Shown here in pieces: positions 33,568 to 43,002 of a stretch of 64,000 nt of DNA. Where the stretch lies: NCBI GenBank assembly GCA_017934185.1, contig JAGBJY010000025.1, positions 1 through 64,000 of the forward strand, in the 5' to 3' direction. The notes under the pieces were generated by a model. That model was given only the letters and a program-made list of their open reading frames with translations. It did no database searches and had not been told where the DNA came from. Source of the DNA: Bacteroidales bacterium (lineage in GTDB: Bacteria > Bacteroidota > Bacteroidia > Bacteroidales > UBA932). A program made the translations under genes and the position numbers. Position 1 is the stretch's first letter. The number at the start of each line of letters is the position of its first letter.

Positions 33568-35714
33568 TGCGCCGGAGCCTTCTCATAGGAGCCCTCGCGG
33601 GATTGTGCACCACCCTTTCAGGAATGGCGCAGGAGCCCATTGTGCTTGAGAATCAGGCTTTTCGCCTGGAGCTCAGTGCCGATGGCAGGGCTACCAGCCT
33701 CACCATTGAAGGCCGGGAGTGCCTGCAGGGGGAAAGCATCCCCTTCTGCACCCTCACCCAGAACCGCCCCTACGACAACGAGAACTTCCTCATCTTCCCC
33801 GCAAAGCCCAAAGTCTTCCCCGCCAACCGCATTGAGAAGGATGGCGACACCCTTCGCGTGAGTTTTCAGGACACCTACGACACCGCCGTCATCGCCCTCA
33901 AAATGGCCGGCCGATACATCGGTTTTTCGCTGGAGAGGGTGGATTACCGGATAGAAAGCCTGGGCATCAAACGGAAAACGGAAATTGACGCCTTTACCCT
34001 TTTGCAGCTTCCCGTAGCCCGCAAAGAGCACTTCGGCGAATGGCTCAACGTGACCTGGGATGCCCAGGATGCCGTTTGCGTGCTGGGAACAGACCCCAAA
34101 ACCCGGATTGACGCCTCGGAGGAGCCTTCCCGCCTAACCCTTTGGGCCGGCCTGGAAGAGGGCGTCGGGCTCCTGGGAGGGCAGGGCGCCGCGCTTATAG
34201 CCTGCCCCACGCCGGACTTTCTGGACAGCGTAAAGGAGGTGGAGGAAGATTACCGCCTGCCAAGGGGCGTAGACAGCCGCCGCCGGGCCGATTACCGCGA
34301 TTCCTATTATGAACTCCGGGACTTTGACCTTTCCAATATCGACCGGCACCTGGCCTATGCCAAGGCAGGAGGCTTCAAGGCAGTGGTGGTGTATTACCGC
34401 GATTTCGCCTACACCTGCGGCCATTTCCTTTGGAACGAACACTTCCCCGACGGCGTAAACACCCTGAAAGCCATTTGTGACCGCATCCGCGCAGCCGGAA
34501 TGGTTCCGGGCTTCCACATCCACTATTCCAAGGTGTCTACCGACGATCCCTACATTGCCGGCGGCAAGCCTGAAAGGCGTCTTAACTATGTGGCCAATCT
34601 GCTGCTTACCGCCCCGCTGCTCCCGGATGACACCCAAATGGAAGTAAGCGCCGTTCCCGCCAATCTGCGCTGGGAAGAAGGGCGGAGGCTGCTACAGATA
34701 GACAGTGAGCTGCTCTCTTATGAAGCCGTGGACGGGAACCGGCTCATCGGCCTGAAAAGGGGCCTTTTTGGGTCTACAGTGGCCGCTTATCCGGCCGGGA
34801 GCCTCCTTCGCCAGCCCGACGCCGACGACTGGCCCCGCTTTATCCGCATCTCCCAGGAGGGCGGCCTGCAGGAAGAGATAGCCGCCCGCCTGGCCGACAT
34901 TTACTCCACCTGCGGCTTTCAGTTCCTCTACTTTGACGGGGCCGAAGATGTGCCGGCGCCCTACTGGTACAATGTTTCGCGTGCCCAGATGGCCGTTTAT
35001 GGCGCCCTCGGCGACAAACCGTACTACAGTGAAGGGGCCCTGAAATCCCATTTCGGCTGGCACATCCTTACGCGCGGCAACGCCTTCGACCTCTTTCCCG
35101 CCGCAGAAATCAGGACGGCCATGCGCCGCTATACCCTCCGCGGGGCCGCCCGCAATGCCGATGACTTTACGGCCGTAGACTTTGGCTGGACCGGGTATTT
35201 CCTCCCGGACTCTGTACAGGCCGGATCCCAGCCGGACACCTATGCGTACATTTGCAGCAAGGCAGCCGCATGGGACTCCCCTATCTCGCAGGTGGCCGAC
35301 CTGGCCGCTTTTGACGCCCATCCCCGCACCGCCGACAACCTGGAAGTGATACGCCGCTGGGAATGCGCCAAGGCCGGCCTTTCCCAAGAGGAAAAGGAGC
35401 GGATGAAAGACCCCGACAAGGAGTTTATCCTTCTGGACAAGGTCTATGAAGCCCGGCTTCTTCCCGACAGGGGCAGCGTCCGCGCCTACCTTTTTGAGCG
35501 CGAGGGAAAAGCCTGCCTGCTGTACTGGGACACCCGTGGAGAAGGGAGTGTGACCCTCAACCTCCCCGGCAAAACCGTACTGCGGGACCTTCAGGGCCGG
35601 CGGCTCGCTTACCGGAGGAAAGGAGCACTCGTCACGCTTCAGGCGGGCGCCCTTAAAGTGCTGGAAACCAGCCTTACCCAAGATAATTTAACCCAGGAAT
35701 TCTGTAACTTATGA
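33567..35714 (+). CDS. Exported putative TIM-barrel glycoside hydrolase, family not recognised
   Basis: A 715-residue protein with a signal peptide ending SGMAQ. Residues 25-250 look like a beta-sandwich of the kind that precedes GH31/GH36-like barrels; residues 260-620 carry barrel-like segments (FDLSNIDRHLAYAKAGGFKAVVVYY, MVPGFHIHYS, FQFLYFDGAEDV, FTAVDFGWTGY). FDGAED near 455 and VDFGW near 535 are candidate acidic active-site positions. A short beta C-terminal domain follows. I could not place it in a known family. Its overlaps with GH20 and with the DUF6259-like gene say it works on the same glycan. Confidence 0.6.
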   Translation: MRRSLLIGALAGLCTTLSGMAQEPIVLENQAFRLELSADGRATSLTIEGRECLQGESIPFCTLTQNRPYDNENFLIFPAKPKVFPANRIEKDGDTLRVSFQDTYDTAVIALKMAGRYIGFSLERVDYRIESLGIKRKTEIDAFTLLQLPVARKEHFGEWLNVTWDAQDAVCVLGTDPKTRIDASEEPSRLTLWAGLEEGVGLLGGQGAALIACPTPDFLDSVKEVEEDYRLPRGVDSRRRADYRDSYYELRDFDLSNIDRHLAYAKAGGFKAVVVYYRDFAYTCGHFLWNEHFPDGVNTLKAICDRIRAAGMVPGFHIHYSKVSTDDPYIAGGKPERRLNYVANLLLTAPLLPDDTQMEVSAVPANLRWEEGRRLLQIDSELLSYEAVDGNRLIGLKRGLFGSTVAAYPAGSLLRQPDADDWPRFIRISQEGGLQEEIAARLADIYSTCGFQFLYFDGAEDVPAPYWYNVSRAQMAVYGALGDKPYYSEGALKSHFGWHILTRGNAFDLFPAAEIRTAMRRYTLRGAARNADDFTAVDFGWTGYFLPDSVQAGSQPDTYAYICSKAAAWDSPISQVADLAAFDAHPRTADNLEVIRRWECAKAGLSQEEKERMKDPDKEFILLDKVYEARLLPDRGSVRAYLFEREGKACLLYWDTRGEGSVTLNLPGKTVLRDLQGRRLAYRRKGALVTLQAGALKVLETSLTQDNLTQEFCNL

Positions 35715-37690
35715 GAAATATCGTCACTACGCTTCTTTTAGCCCTTGCCGCTTTGCTTCCGCTGAGCGCAGAACCGCTGGTTCTGGAGAACGCCCATGTG
35801 CGCCTTGCTTTTGGTACAGGCCCCGAATTCCGCCTGCTTTCTTTTCAGGAAGAAGGCGTGGAGATTCTTCCGGAAGGAGGCTCGGCCACCCATCCCTGGG
35901 TAATCACCCTCCTGGGGCCCGGAGGAGAAAATCCGTCCCTGCAACCCCGTTTTTCGTGGTACGATGGCGGCAAAGCCATTGCGGAAGACACCCTGGAGTT
36001 TACCTGGCGCCTCTTTCTTGACGGGAAAGACAACTGGCCTGTAGTGATGCGCGTAAGCCTGAAGGAAGGGGCTCCCCTTCCCGTGTTTTCCCTTGAAGCT
36101 TCCCTTCCTGAGGGTTGGGTCATTACCCAGACGGAGTTCCCCCGCATCGGCATTCGCCGCACGCAGGGGATGAAAGCCGTCCTCCCCATCGGCTTCGGGG
36201 CAGAGTACCCGGTAGAGCCGTCCGGTCAGTTGCAGTGCTCCTATCCTTCCTGCACGGGAGGCATGCAACTGGTGCTCCTGCACGATGAGAGCGGTACCGT
36301 CTTTTTCAGCGCGCTGGACAAAAAAGCCGCTTTCAAGAAGTTCACGGTCAAAAGCGAAGGCCGTCAGGCTGTTCTTATCCAGGAGACCACCGCCTCCTAT
36401 GCCTGGAGCGAAGGCGGCCATTTTTCCCTGCCCTGGGACACGGTGCTGGGCTTCACCCGGAAAGGCTGGGAAGAGACGGCGCTTGCATGGTACAGGCCAT
36501 TCACCTTTGAAACTGAGTGGGGCGCCAAAACGCTGAAGGAACGTAAAATAACCCCCTGGATTGAGCACGCCGACCTATGGCTGCGTCCGGCCGATGCCAC
36601 GCCCGAGATGATGGAAGCGGTGCGGGAGGCCCTGGCCTTCTATGGGAAAGGCACCGGACTGCACTGGTATTATTGGCACAAACACCCGTTTGACACCAAT
36701 TATCCGGACTACTTCCCCGCCCAGGAGGGTTTCGCCCAGATGGTGAAGGAAAGCCGGAAACTGGGAGGCTATGTCACGCCCTACATCAACGGACGCCTGT
36801 GGGACCCGGCCAACGCCACCTATGAGGCCCTGGGCGGGAAAGAAGCCTCCTGCCGAAAGCCCGACGGAAGCCTTTACACCGAGGTTTACAGCTCAAAAGC
36901 GGTCAATACCGTAACCTGCCCGGCCTCGCCTGTCTGGCAGAACGTCCTGAAAGAGCTTAATAAACGCATTCTCAAGGAATTGGGAACCAATGGCGTGTAT
37001 ATGGACCAGATTGGCGCCGCCATCTGCGAGCCTTGTTATGCCCCCGGTCATGCCCATGCGCCGGGCGGAGGCTCCTGGTGGCCGGAAGCCTACAGGGACC
37101 TGCTCACCAGCATGAGAAACACTTTCTACCGCAGCTGTGAAGCCATGACTACGGAAGAAAACGCAGAGTGCTACATAGACCTCTTTGACATGATGCTGGT
37201 GGTAAACTCTCCGCACGCATCCTACATGAAGATGGTTCCCCTTTTCCCGCTAATCTATTCCGACCGCTGCGTGATAAGCGGCTACACTTATATCCCCTGG
37301 CGCCTCAACGACGGGTCCATGGATTTCATCAGCATGCAAAGCCTCCTTTGGGGCTCGCAGCTGGGATGGGTGAACCCGCAGATATTGATGAAGGAAGAGA
37401 ACCGCCCCCAGGCCGAGTTCCTGCGCACGCTCACCGCCTTCCGGAAAGCCAACCACGACCTCTTCTTTGGCGGCCGTTTCCTGGGAAGCCTCACGCCCGA
37501 AGGGGATAACCCCGTAAAAAACATTCCCGGCTATCAGGAGTCGCCCGTTGTGATGGCTGCCCGCTGGAGCAGCGTCAAGGGCGCCCCTGCGCTGGTGCTT
37601 GTCAATATGGATACCGTAGAACACCGTGTAAGCATTGAAGGCAGGGAGTTCACCGTCCAGGCCCGCAGTGCTGTACGCATAAGCCTGTAA
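35711..37690 (+). CDS. DUF6259-like putative glycoside hydrolase
   Basis: A 659-residue exported protein (signal ends LLPLSA). An N-terminal beta-sandwich (about 20-270) is followed by a barrel with HWYYWHKHPFDTNYPDYFP near 315, GYVTPYINGRLWDP near 355, and NGVYMDQIGA near 432, where the aspartate is a likely catalytic or substrate-binding residue. The pattern is that of DUF6259 proteins, which are common in Bacteroidota PULs and have no settled activity. It shares architecture with the preceding gene, so the two may be distant paralogues. Overlaps that gene by ATGA. Confidence 0.65.
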   Translation: MRNIVTTLLLALAALLPLSAEPLVLENAHVRLAFGTGPEFRLLSFQEEGVEILPEGGSATHPWVITLLGPGGENPSLQPRFSWYDGGKAIAEDTLEFTWRLFLDGKDNWPVVMRVSLKEGAPLPVFSLEASLPEGWVITQTEFPRIGIRRTQGMKAVLPIGFGAEYPVEPSGQLQCSYPSCTGGMQLVLLHDESGTVFFSALDKKAAFKKFTVKSEGRQAVLIQETTASYAWSEGGHFSLPWDTVLGFTRKGWEETALAWYRPFTFETEWGAKTLKERKITPWIEHADLWLRPADATPEMMEAVREALAFYGKGTGLHWYYWHKHPFDTNYPDYFPAQEGFAQMVKESRKLGGYVTPYINGRLWDPANATYEALGGKEASCRKPDGSLYTEVYSSKAVNTVTCPASPVWQNVLKELNKRILKELGTNGVYMDQIGAAICEPCYAPGHAHAPGGGSWWPEAYRDLLTSMRNTFYRSCEAMTTEENAECYIDLFDMMLVVNSPHASYMKMVPLFPLIYSDRCVISGYTYIPWRLNDGSMDFISMQSLLWGSQLGWVNPQILMKEENRPQAEFLRTLTAFRKANHDLFFGGRFLGSLTPEGDNPVKNIPGYQESPVVMAARWSSVKGAPALVLVNMDTVEHRVSIEGREFTVQARSAVRISL

Positions 37691-37697
37691 AAAAAGT

Positions 37698-39287
37698 ATG
37701 GACAAAAAGGTACTGATTCTCCTCGCCCTCGCCGCCGTAGTGAGTTGCGGCGCCAAGAACAATCCCACGGACAGTGTCCCGGCCGCCCCTTCCGGCGTGA
37801 GCATCGAACGCACCGGACGTACCGCCGTACGCCTGCAGTGGAAAGACAACAGTTCCAATGAGCGCGGTTTTGCCATCTGGCTCAAGAGCACCGACAACCT
37901 GCTCTCCGAGAAAAAAATCGGCGAGACGCCCGCCGATGTCACCACTTTCGAGGTTACGGACGGCCTCACCGAGGACCATTCCTATTATTTCGGCGTCCAG
38001 GCTACCGGCTCTTCCGGCGACTCAAAAACTGTCTATGAGCTCTTCAACCTGGTATCCCTGGCCAACGTTCCGGAGCTTATCATTGACAAAAGTGAAGCCT
38101 CCGACTGCAGCTTCCTTGTCAAGTATCATTTTGCCAATGACAGCAAACTCTCCGGCGTCCATTACGGCCTTTGCTGGAGCAAGGAGGGAACGCCCTCCCT
38201 TCAAAGCGGAGACCATCAGGAGGGCCCGCAGATGAGCGCAAGCGGACAAAGCGTTTTACAGGTGATTCCGGATGCCGTACTGGAAAGTGGCGTCGCGTAT
38301 CAGGTAGCCGTTTACCTGAGCGCCACCACCGGCACCTGGTACAGTGACCCGGTGACGCTCAAGCTCAAAGAAGCCCCAAAGCCCATTTCGCTGGAGTGGA
38401 AAAGCATTCAGGCCCCTGATGGGGTTCAGGTTTATGAGACCACTTCCCCCGTCAACGGCCGTGCCTTCCGTGCCTGGTATGCGGTAGCCGACCCTGCCGT
38501 AGCGGAATTCAAGGTGAACGTTCCCTCATCGGCCGCCACCATCGACCAGCAGAAGGCGTCCCTGGGAGAGAAATGCCTGATTCTCACCAACGGCGGTTAT
38601 TTCTACAACGGCCGCCATACCGGCCTGGCCGTCCATGAGGGACAGCCCACCGGAAGTATTGGCGCCGTAAGAGGCTCCCTGCGCACGCAAGATGAAGAAT
38701 ACAACATGATGTATTATGTAACCCGCGGGCTCTTCGGCACCGACAAGGAGGGAAAACCGGCCGTCTGGTGGGCCGGTACCGAAAGCAGCGGCACGCCCCT
38801 TTATTTCTCCCGGCCCCTTCCTTCGGTAAGGGGGGAAGCCCGCTATGGGGAAGTCTCCTCCTCCAACCCCACGAAACCCGCCCAATGGCAGGCCCGCGAA
38901 GCCCTGAGTGCCGGCCCTGTCTTACTCTACGAAGGACGCATCCCCTTCAACTTTGAGGAGAGTGAAAAGGGAACGGAGTACTACCTGAACAACTTTGAAA
39001 TCATGCCTTACGATATCTTCGGGGCCGATGTCATCTGCGACCGCACAGCCGCCGGATACACCGCCGACGGAAAAATGATTCTCTTTATCTGCGACGGCCG
39101 CATTACGGAAAGTCCCGGCGTGAACCTGCTGGAACTCTCCCGCATCCTCCTGGGCCTGGGCTGCACGCATGCCGTGAATTTTGACGGCGGCGGTTCCACC
39201 GGCATGATGGTGGGAGGCACCCACATCAACGATGTCTCCCCCAACAACCGCCCCGTTGTGTCCACCATGGGATTTTTCAAGAAATAA
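37698..39287 (+). CDS. Phosphodiester glycosidase-type lipoprotein (NAGPA domain) with Fn3
   Basis: A 529-residue lipoprotein (lipobox VVSC, cysteine near 15). A fibronectin type III domain (about 28-125; LQWKDNSSNERGFAIW), a second beta domain, and a C-terminal NAGPA domain (about 240-529) with LILTNGGYFYNG and the signature AVNFDGGGSTGMMV near 490. The family includes the lysosomal enzyme that removes GlcNAc from GlcNAc-1-phosphodiester caps; a Bacteroides ovatus member has been structurally characterised. Here it may open an alpha-GlcNAc-1-phospho linkage in the target glycan. Lies 7 bases after the DUF6259-like gene. Confidence 0.82.
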   Translation: MDKKVLILLALAAVVSCGAKNNPTDSVPAAPSGVSIERTGRTAVRLQWKDNSSNERGFAIWLKSTDNLLSEKKIGETPADVTTFEVTDGLTEDHSYYFGVQATGSSGDSKTVYELFNLVSLANVPELIIDKSEASDCSFLVKYHFANDSKLSGVHYGLCWSKEGTPSLQSGDHQEGPQMSASGQSVLQVIPDAVLESGVAYQVAVYLSATTGTWYSDPVTLKLKEAPKPISLEWKSIQAPDGVQVYETTSPVNGRAFRAWYAVADPAVAEFKVNVPSSAATIDQQKASLGEKCLILTNGGYFYNGRHTGLAVHEGQPTGSIGAVRGSLRTQDEEYNMMYYVTRGLFGTDKEGKPAVWWAGTESSGTPLYFSRPLPSVRGEARYGEVSSSNPTKPAQWQAREALSAGPVLLYEGRIPFNFEESEKGTEYYLNNFEIMPYDIFGADVICDRTAAGYTADGKMILFICDGRITESPGVNLLELSRILLGLGCTHAVNFDGGGSTGMMVGGTHINDVSPNNRPVVSTMGFFKK

Positions 39288-39293
39288 GTGACT

Positions 39294-40493
39294 ATGAAAA
39301 AGATACTTGCCTTCACCACCGCCCTGGCCCTTCTGATGAGCTGCCAGGATAAGCCCAAAGAGGTTCCCACCTGGACCTTCGGAGACGATGATACGGAAGA
39401 GCCCGCCGATCCTTCCACGCCCGACCCCTCCATCAACGACCCGGGCCGAGAAGCCCTCATGGAGTACACCGACATGGTGCTGCTCTACGGCGGCGGACAC
39501 CACCGCAATCCCTACCACTGGAACAAGGAGATTGCCGCCGACTACGTGGCCTGGAACAAGGCCGACGGCACAGCCCAGTGGCTGTTTGACAGTTTCCTCC
39601 TGCTGGAGTTCATGGACCCTGCCACCGCAGGCGGGGCCGGACATACCTTCATTACCGGCTATCAGTACAACGGCTCCTATATGCCCTCGGCCACCAAAGA
39701 AGACTGGCAGATGCTCATTGACTACTATTTCACGGAGAATGCCGCGATTGACGCCATTGAGCAGGCGGTGGCCCAGGCCGCCAAAACCATGGGAGAACCG
39801 CCCTCCAAGCGGAAAATCATCATCGGCATTCCCGAACCCATTGTGTACCAGTACTCCGCCACCAATACCGGAAGCACGGCCTACTGGGGGGAAGTGGACG
39901 GGAAAGCCCTGGATTTTGCTGCCGTGAACGACCGCATCAAGGCCATCAAGTGGTACATTGACGCCCTGAGGGCAAAGTTCTATGCCAAAGAGTGGAAGTA
40001 TGTTGATTTGGCCGGTTTTTACTGGGTGGCCGAGAAATCCACCCACACTTCGGACATCATCGGCTCCATTGCCTCATACCTGAGCGGCATGAACTACACC
40101 TTTAACTGGATACCGTATTTTAAAGCGGAGGGCTACAACCGCTGGAGCCAGTTCGGTTTCACCAGGGCCTACCTGCAGCCCAACTATTTCTTCAGCACGG
40201 ATGTCCCCTACGCCCGTCTCACCGAAGCCTGTGACCTGGCGCTTCAGTATAACATGGGCATGGAAGTGGAGTTTGACGGAAATGCCCAGGCCGCTTACGG
40301 CAGGGGGTACCGACTGCGGGACTACATGACCGTTTTCAAAGCCAAGGGAATCTGGGAAAAGTGCCGCCTGGCCTACTACCAGGGCGCCTGGGCCGTCCGC
40401 TGGCTCAAAAACTCCTCCAACGCCGAGGACCGGCAGCTTTTTGAAGAATTCGCCGACTTTGTGACAAGCCGTCCCATCCGTAATCAAGAGTAA
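39294..40493 (+). CDS. DUF4855 lipoprotein
   Basis: A 399-residue lipoprotein (lipobox LLMSC, cysteine near 17) with an acidic Pro/Asp-rich linker (25-50) and a DUF4855 domain: VLLYGGGHHRNPYHWNKE near 65, KRKIIIGIPEP near 180, GFYWVAEKS near 245 and GMEVEFDGNA near 325. The fold pattern suggests a TIM barrel, and the GFYWVAE and EVEFDG acids are candidate active-site residues. Function unknown. ATG at 39294 was chosen over a GTG two codons earlier. Confidence 0.7.
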   Translation: MKKILAFTTALALLMSCQDKPKEVPTWTFGDDDTEEPADPSTPDPSINDPGREALMEYTDMVLLYGGGHHRNPYHWNKEIAADYVAWNKADGTAQWLFDSFLLLEFMDPATAGGAGHTFITGYQYNGSYMPSATKEDWQMLIDYYFTENAAIDAIEQAVAQAAKTMGEPPSKRKIIIGIPEPIVYQYSATNTGSTAYWGEVDGKALDFAAVNDRIKAIKWYIDALRAKFYAKEWKYVDLAGFYWVAEKSTHTSDIIGSIASYLSGMNYTFNWIPYFKAEGYNRWSQFGFTRAYLQPNYFFSTDVPYARLTEACDLALQYNMGMEVEFDGNAQAAYGRGYRLRDYMTVFKAKGIWEKCRLAYYQGAWAVRWLKNSSNAEDRQLFEEFADFVTSRPIRNQE

Positions 40494-40498
40494 TTCCC

Positions 40499-41797
40499 AT
40501 GGAGAGCAGCCCGCGCAAAACCGACATACGCTCGCTGGTTATTCTGGCGGCCATGTTTTTCATCTTCGGCTTCGTGTCGTGGGTGAATTCCATCCTGATC
40601 CCCTACTTCCGCATTGCCTGCGAACTTAGCCATTTCCAGTCTTATTTTGTCACTTTCGCCTTCTACATCGCCTACTTTGTCATGGCCATTCCCTCCGGAA
40701 AGCTCCTGCAGGCGGCCGGCTTCAAAAAAGGCATTATGGTGGGCTTCATGTTCATGGCGCTGGGGATGTTCCTCTTTGTTCCTGCGGCGCTCCTGCGCAC
40801 TTTTCCGCTGTTCCTCACCGGACTGTTCCTCATCGGGACCGGGCTGGCCATCCTGCAGACGGCCGCCAACCCCTATGTCACCATCATCGGCCCCATTGAC
40901 AGCGCCGCCCGCCGGATCAGTATCGTGGGCGTTTGCAACAAACTGGCGGGCATCCTGGCCCCCCTGGTCTTTGCCGCCGTTATCCTCAAAGCCTCCGACA
41001 GCGAAACCTTCGCCCTCATTGAATCCGGCGCCCTGGCCGGCGAGGCGAAAGCCCAGGTGCTGGACGAACTGGTGCGCCGGGTAATCTGGCCTTACACCAT
41101 CCTGGGCACCGGACTGCTGGCCTTTGGCATCTGGATCCGCTACAGTTTCCTCCCGGAGATAGACCCCGCCACGGAAAATGCCACCCCAGAAGGGGTTCAG
41201 GACCGCAAAAGCGTCTTCAGCTACCCGTATCTGGTGCTGGGCGCCCTGGCCATCTTCTTCCATGTGGGCAGCCAGGTCATTGCCATCGACACGCTCATCC
41301 AATACGCCGGCACCATGGGGCTGGACATGCTGGAAGCCAAAGTGTTTCCCTCCTACACCCTCAGCTGCACCATGCTGGGGTACCTGATTGGCATTGCACT
41401 CATCCCCAAATACTTATCGCAAAAAAATGCGCTGGTTGTATGCACTTTGCTGGGTCTGGTGCTTTCCCTTTGCGCCGTACTCATAGATGCTCCGCTTACG
41501 TTCATGGGTCATAGAATCAATGCCTCGCTGCTCTTCCTCAACGCCCTGGGACTGCCCAACGCCCTTATTTATGCGGGCATCTGGCCCCTGGCCATCCGGG
41601 GACTGGGCCGCCACACCAAACTGGGCTCCTCCCTACTGATCATGGGATTGTGCGGAAATGCCATCATGCCGCAAATTTATGGCCTCATAGCCGATAACTA
41701 CAGCCTGAGGGCCGGATATTGGATTCTGATTCCCTGCTTTGTTTACCTTATTTGGTATGCACTGCACGGACACAAAATAGAATACTGGAAAAAATGA
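40499..41797 (+). CDS. MFS sugar transporter (NagP/FucP/GluP type)
   Basis: A 432-residue inner-membrane permease with about 12 membrane helices. Family features: FFIFGFVSWVNSILIPYFR in helix 1, GKLLQAAGFKKG at the first cytoplasmic loop, and QTAANPYVTIIGP in helix 4 (the glucose/galactose/fucose porter signature). Its ATGA overlap with nagA and its position before nagB strongly suggest GlcNAc as substrate, as for NagP in other bacteria. Proton symport is expected for the family. Confidence 0.85.
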   Translation: MESSPRKTDIRSLVILAAMFFIFGFVSWVNSILIPYFRIACELSHFQSYFVTFAFYIAYFVMAIPSGKLLQAAGFKKGIMVGFMFMALGMFLFVPAALLRTFPLFLTGLFLIGTGLAILQTAANPYVTIIGPIDSAARRISIVGVCNKLAGILAPLVFAAVILKASDSETFALIESGALAGEAKAQVLDELVRRVIWPYTILGTGLLAFGIWIRYSFLPEIDPATENATPEGVQDRKSVFSYPYLVLGALAIFFHVGSQVIAIDTLIQYAGTMGLDMLEAKVFPSYTLSCTMLGYLIGIALIPKYLSQKNALVVCTLLGLVLSLCAVLIDAPLTFMGHRINASLLFLNALGLPNALIYAGIWPLAIRGLGRHTKLGSSLLIMGLCGNAIMPQIYGLIADNYSLRAGYWILIPCFVYLIWYALHGHKIEYWKK

Positions 41798-43002
41798 GTA
41801 AAACAGTGATTCGCGGCGGCACTCTTCTGCTGCCGGAAGGAATAGCCCAAGGACTGGCCCTCCTGCTGGAGGGAGGAGTCATTGAGGCCATCGTACCCCA
41901 GGAAGAACTTGAGGGGGCCGATGCCCTTTTCATCGATGCCGGGGGCCTCTACGTGAGTCCCGGCTTCATTGACCTGCATGTCCATGGCGGGGGCGGCTTT
42001 GACTTCCTGGACGGCACGGTGGAAGCCTTCCACAGCATTGCCCGCCTTCACGGCATGCATGGCACCACGGCCCTGCTGCCCACCAGCACCACCTGCCCCA
42101 GGGAAGAGCTGAAGCGGTTTTTCCAAACCTACAAGGAAGCCGTCTCCCTCCCCTACAAAGGCGCAGCCATGCCGGGCATCCATGCCGAAGGGCCTTTCTT
42201 TTCACCGGCCCAGGCAGGTGCACAGGACCCTTCTTTCCTCCAGATTCCCACCCGGGAGAATGTCCGGGAACTGCTGGATGGCTCCGACGCCATCTTGCGG
42301 GTAAGCGCCGCCCCGGAACTGGATGGGGCCCTGGAACTGGGCCAGGAACTTTCCCGCCGCGGTATCCTGGCCTCCATCGGCCATACCAGTGCCAGCAGCG
42401 AGGAGTGTGAGGCCGCCGCCAAGGCCGGCTATTCGCTCATGACCCATTTCTACTGCGCCATGTCTTCCGTTGTGCGCAAAAATGCCTTCCGCATAGCCGG
42501 GGCCGTAGAGGCCGGCTACCTGATGGACGACATGGACGTGGAAATTATTGCCGACGGCTGCCATCTGCCCACTTCCCTTCTCAGGCTCATCTATAAAATC
42601 AAGGGGCCCGCACACATTGCCCTTTGCACAGATGCCATCCGTGCAGCCGGCATGCCGGAAGGAGAATACCTGCTGGGAAGCCGCTCCAGCGGGCAGCGCA
42701 TCATCGTGGAGGACGGCGTTGCCAAACTCCCCGACCGCAGCGCCTTTGCCGGCAGCGTAGCCACAACAGACCGCCTGGTGCGCACCATGGCCGCCGTTCC
42801 CGGCGTGGGACTGGAAAATGCGGTGCGCATGATGACGGCAACCCCGGCGCGGATACTGGGCCTGCAAGGGAAAAAGGGGGTACTGGCAAAGGGGGCCGAC
42901 GCCGACATTGTCCTGTTTGACTCCGGGGTGAACGTTCGCCGCACCCTTGTCGCCGGAGAAACCATATACCAGAGTGAGGATACTAAAACTGTCAAGCCAT
43001 GA
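41794..43002 (+). CDS. nagA: N-acetylglucosamine-6-phosphate deacetylase
   Basis: A 402-residue amidohydrolase that converts GlcNAc-6-phosphate to glucosamine 6-phosphate and acetate. Metal and catalytic residues are in place: DLHVHGGGG (near 57), HAEGPFF, IGHTSAS, and the catalytic aspartate in CTDAIRAAGM (near 275). Cytoplasmic. It overlaps the MFS gene and nagB by 4 bases each. Start at 41794 matches the family start and the overlap. Confidence 0.94.
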   Translation: MSKTVIRGGTLLLPEGIAQGLALLLEGGVIEAIVPQEELEGADALFIDAGGLYVSPGFIDLHVHGGGGFDFLDGTVEAFHSIARLHGMHGTTALLPTSTTCPREELKRFFQTYKEAVSLPYKGAAMPGIHAEGPFFSPAQAGAQDPSFLQIPTRENVRELLDGSDAILRVSAAPELDGALELGQELSRRGILASIGHTSASSEECEAAAKAGYSLMTHFYCAMSSVVRKNAFRIAGAVEAGYLMDDMDVEIIADGCHLPTSLLRLIYKIKGPAHIALCTDAIRAAGMPEGEYLLGSRSSGQRIIVEDGVAKLPDRSAFAGSVATTDRLVRTMAAVPGVGLENAVRMMTATPARILGLQGKKGVLAKGADADIVLFDSGVNVRRTLVAGETIYQSEDTKTVKP

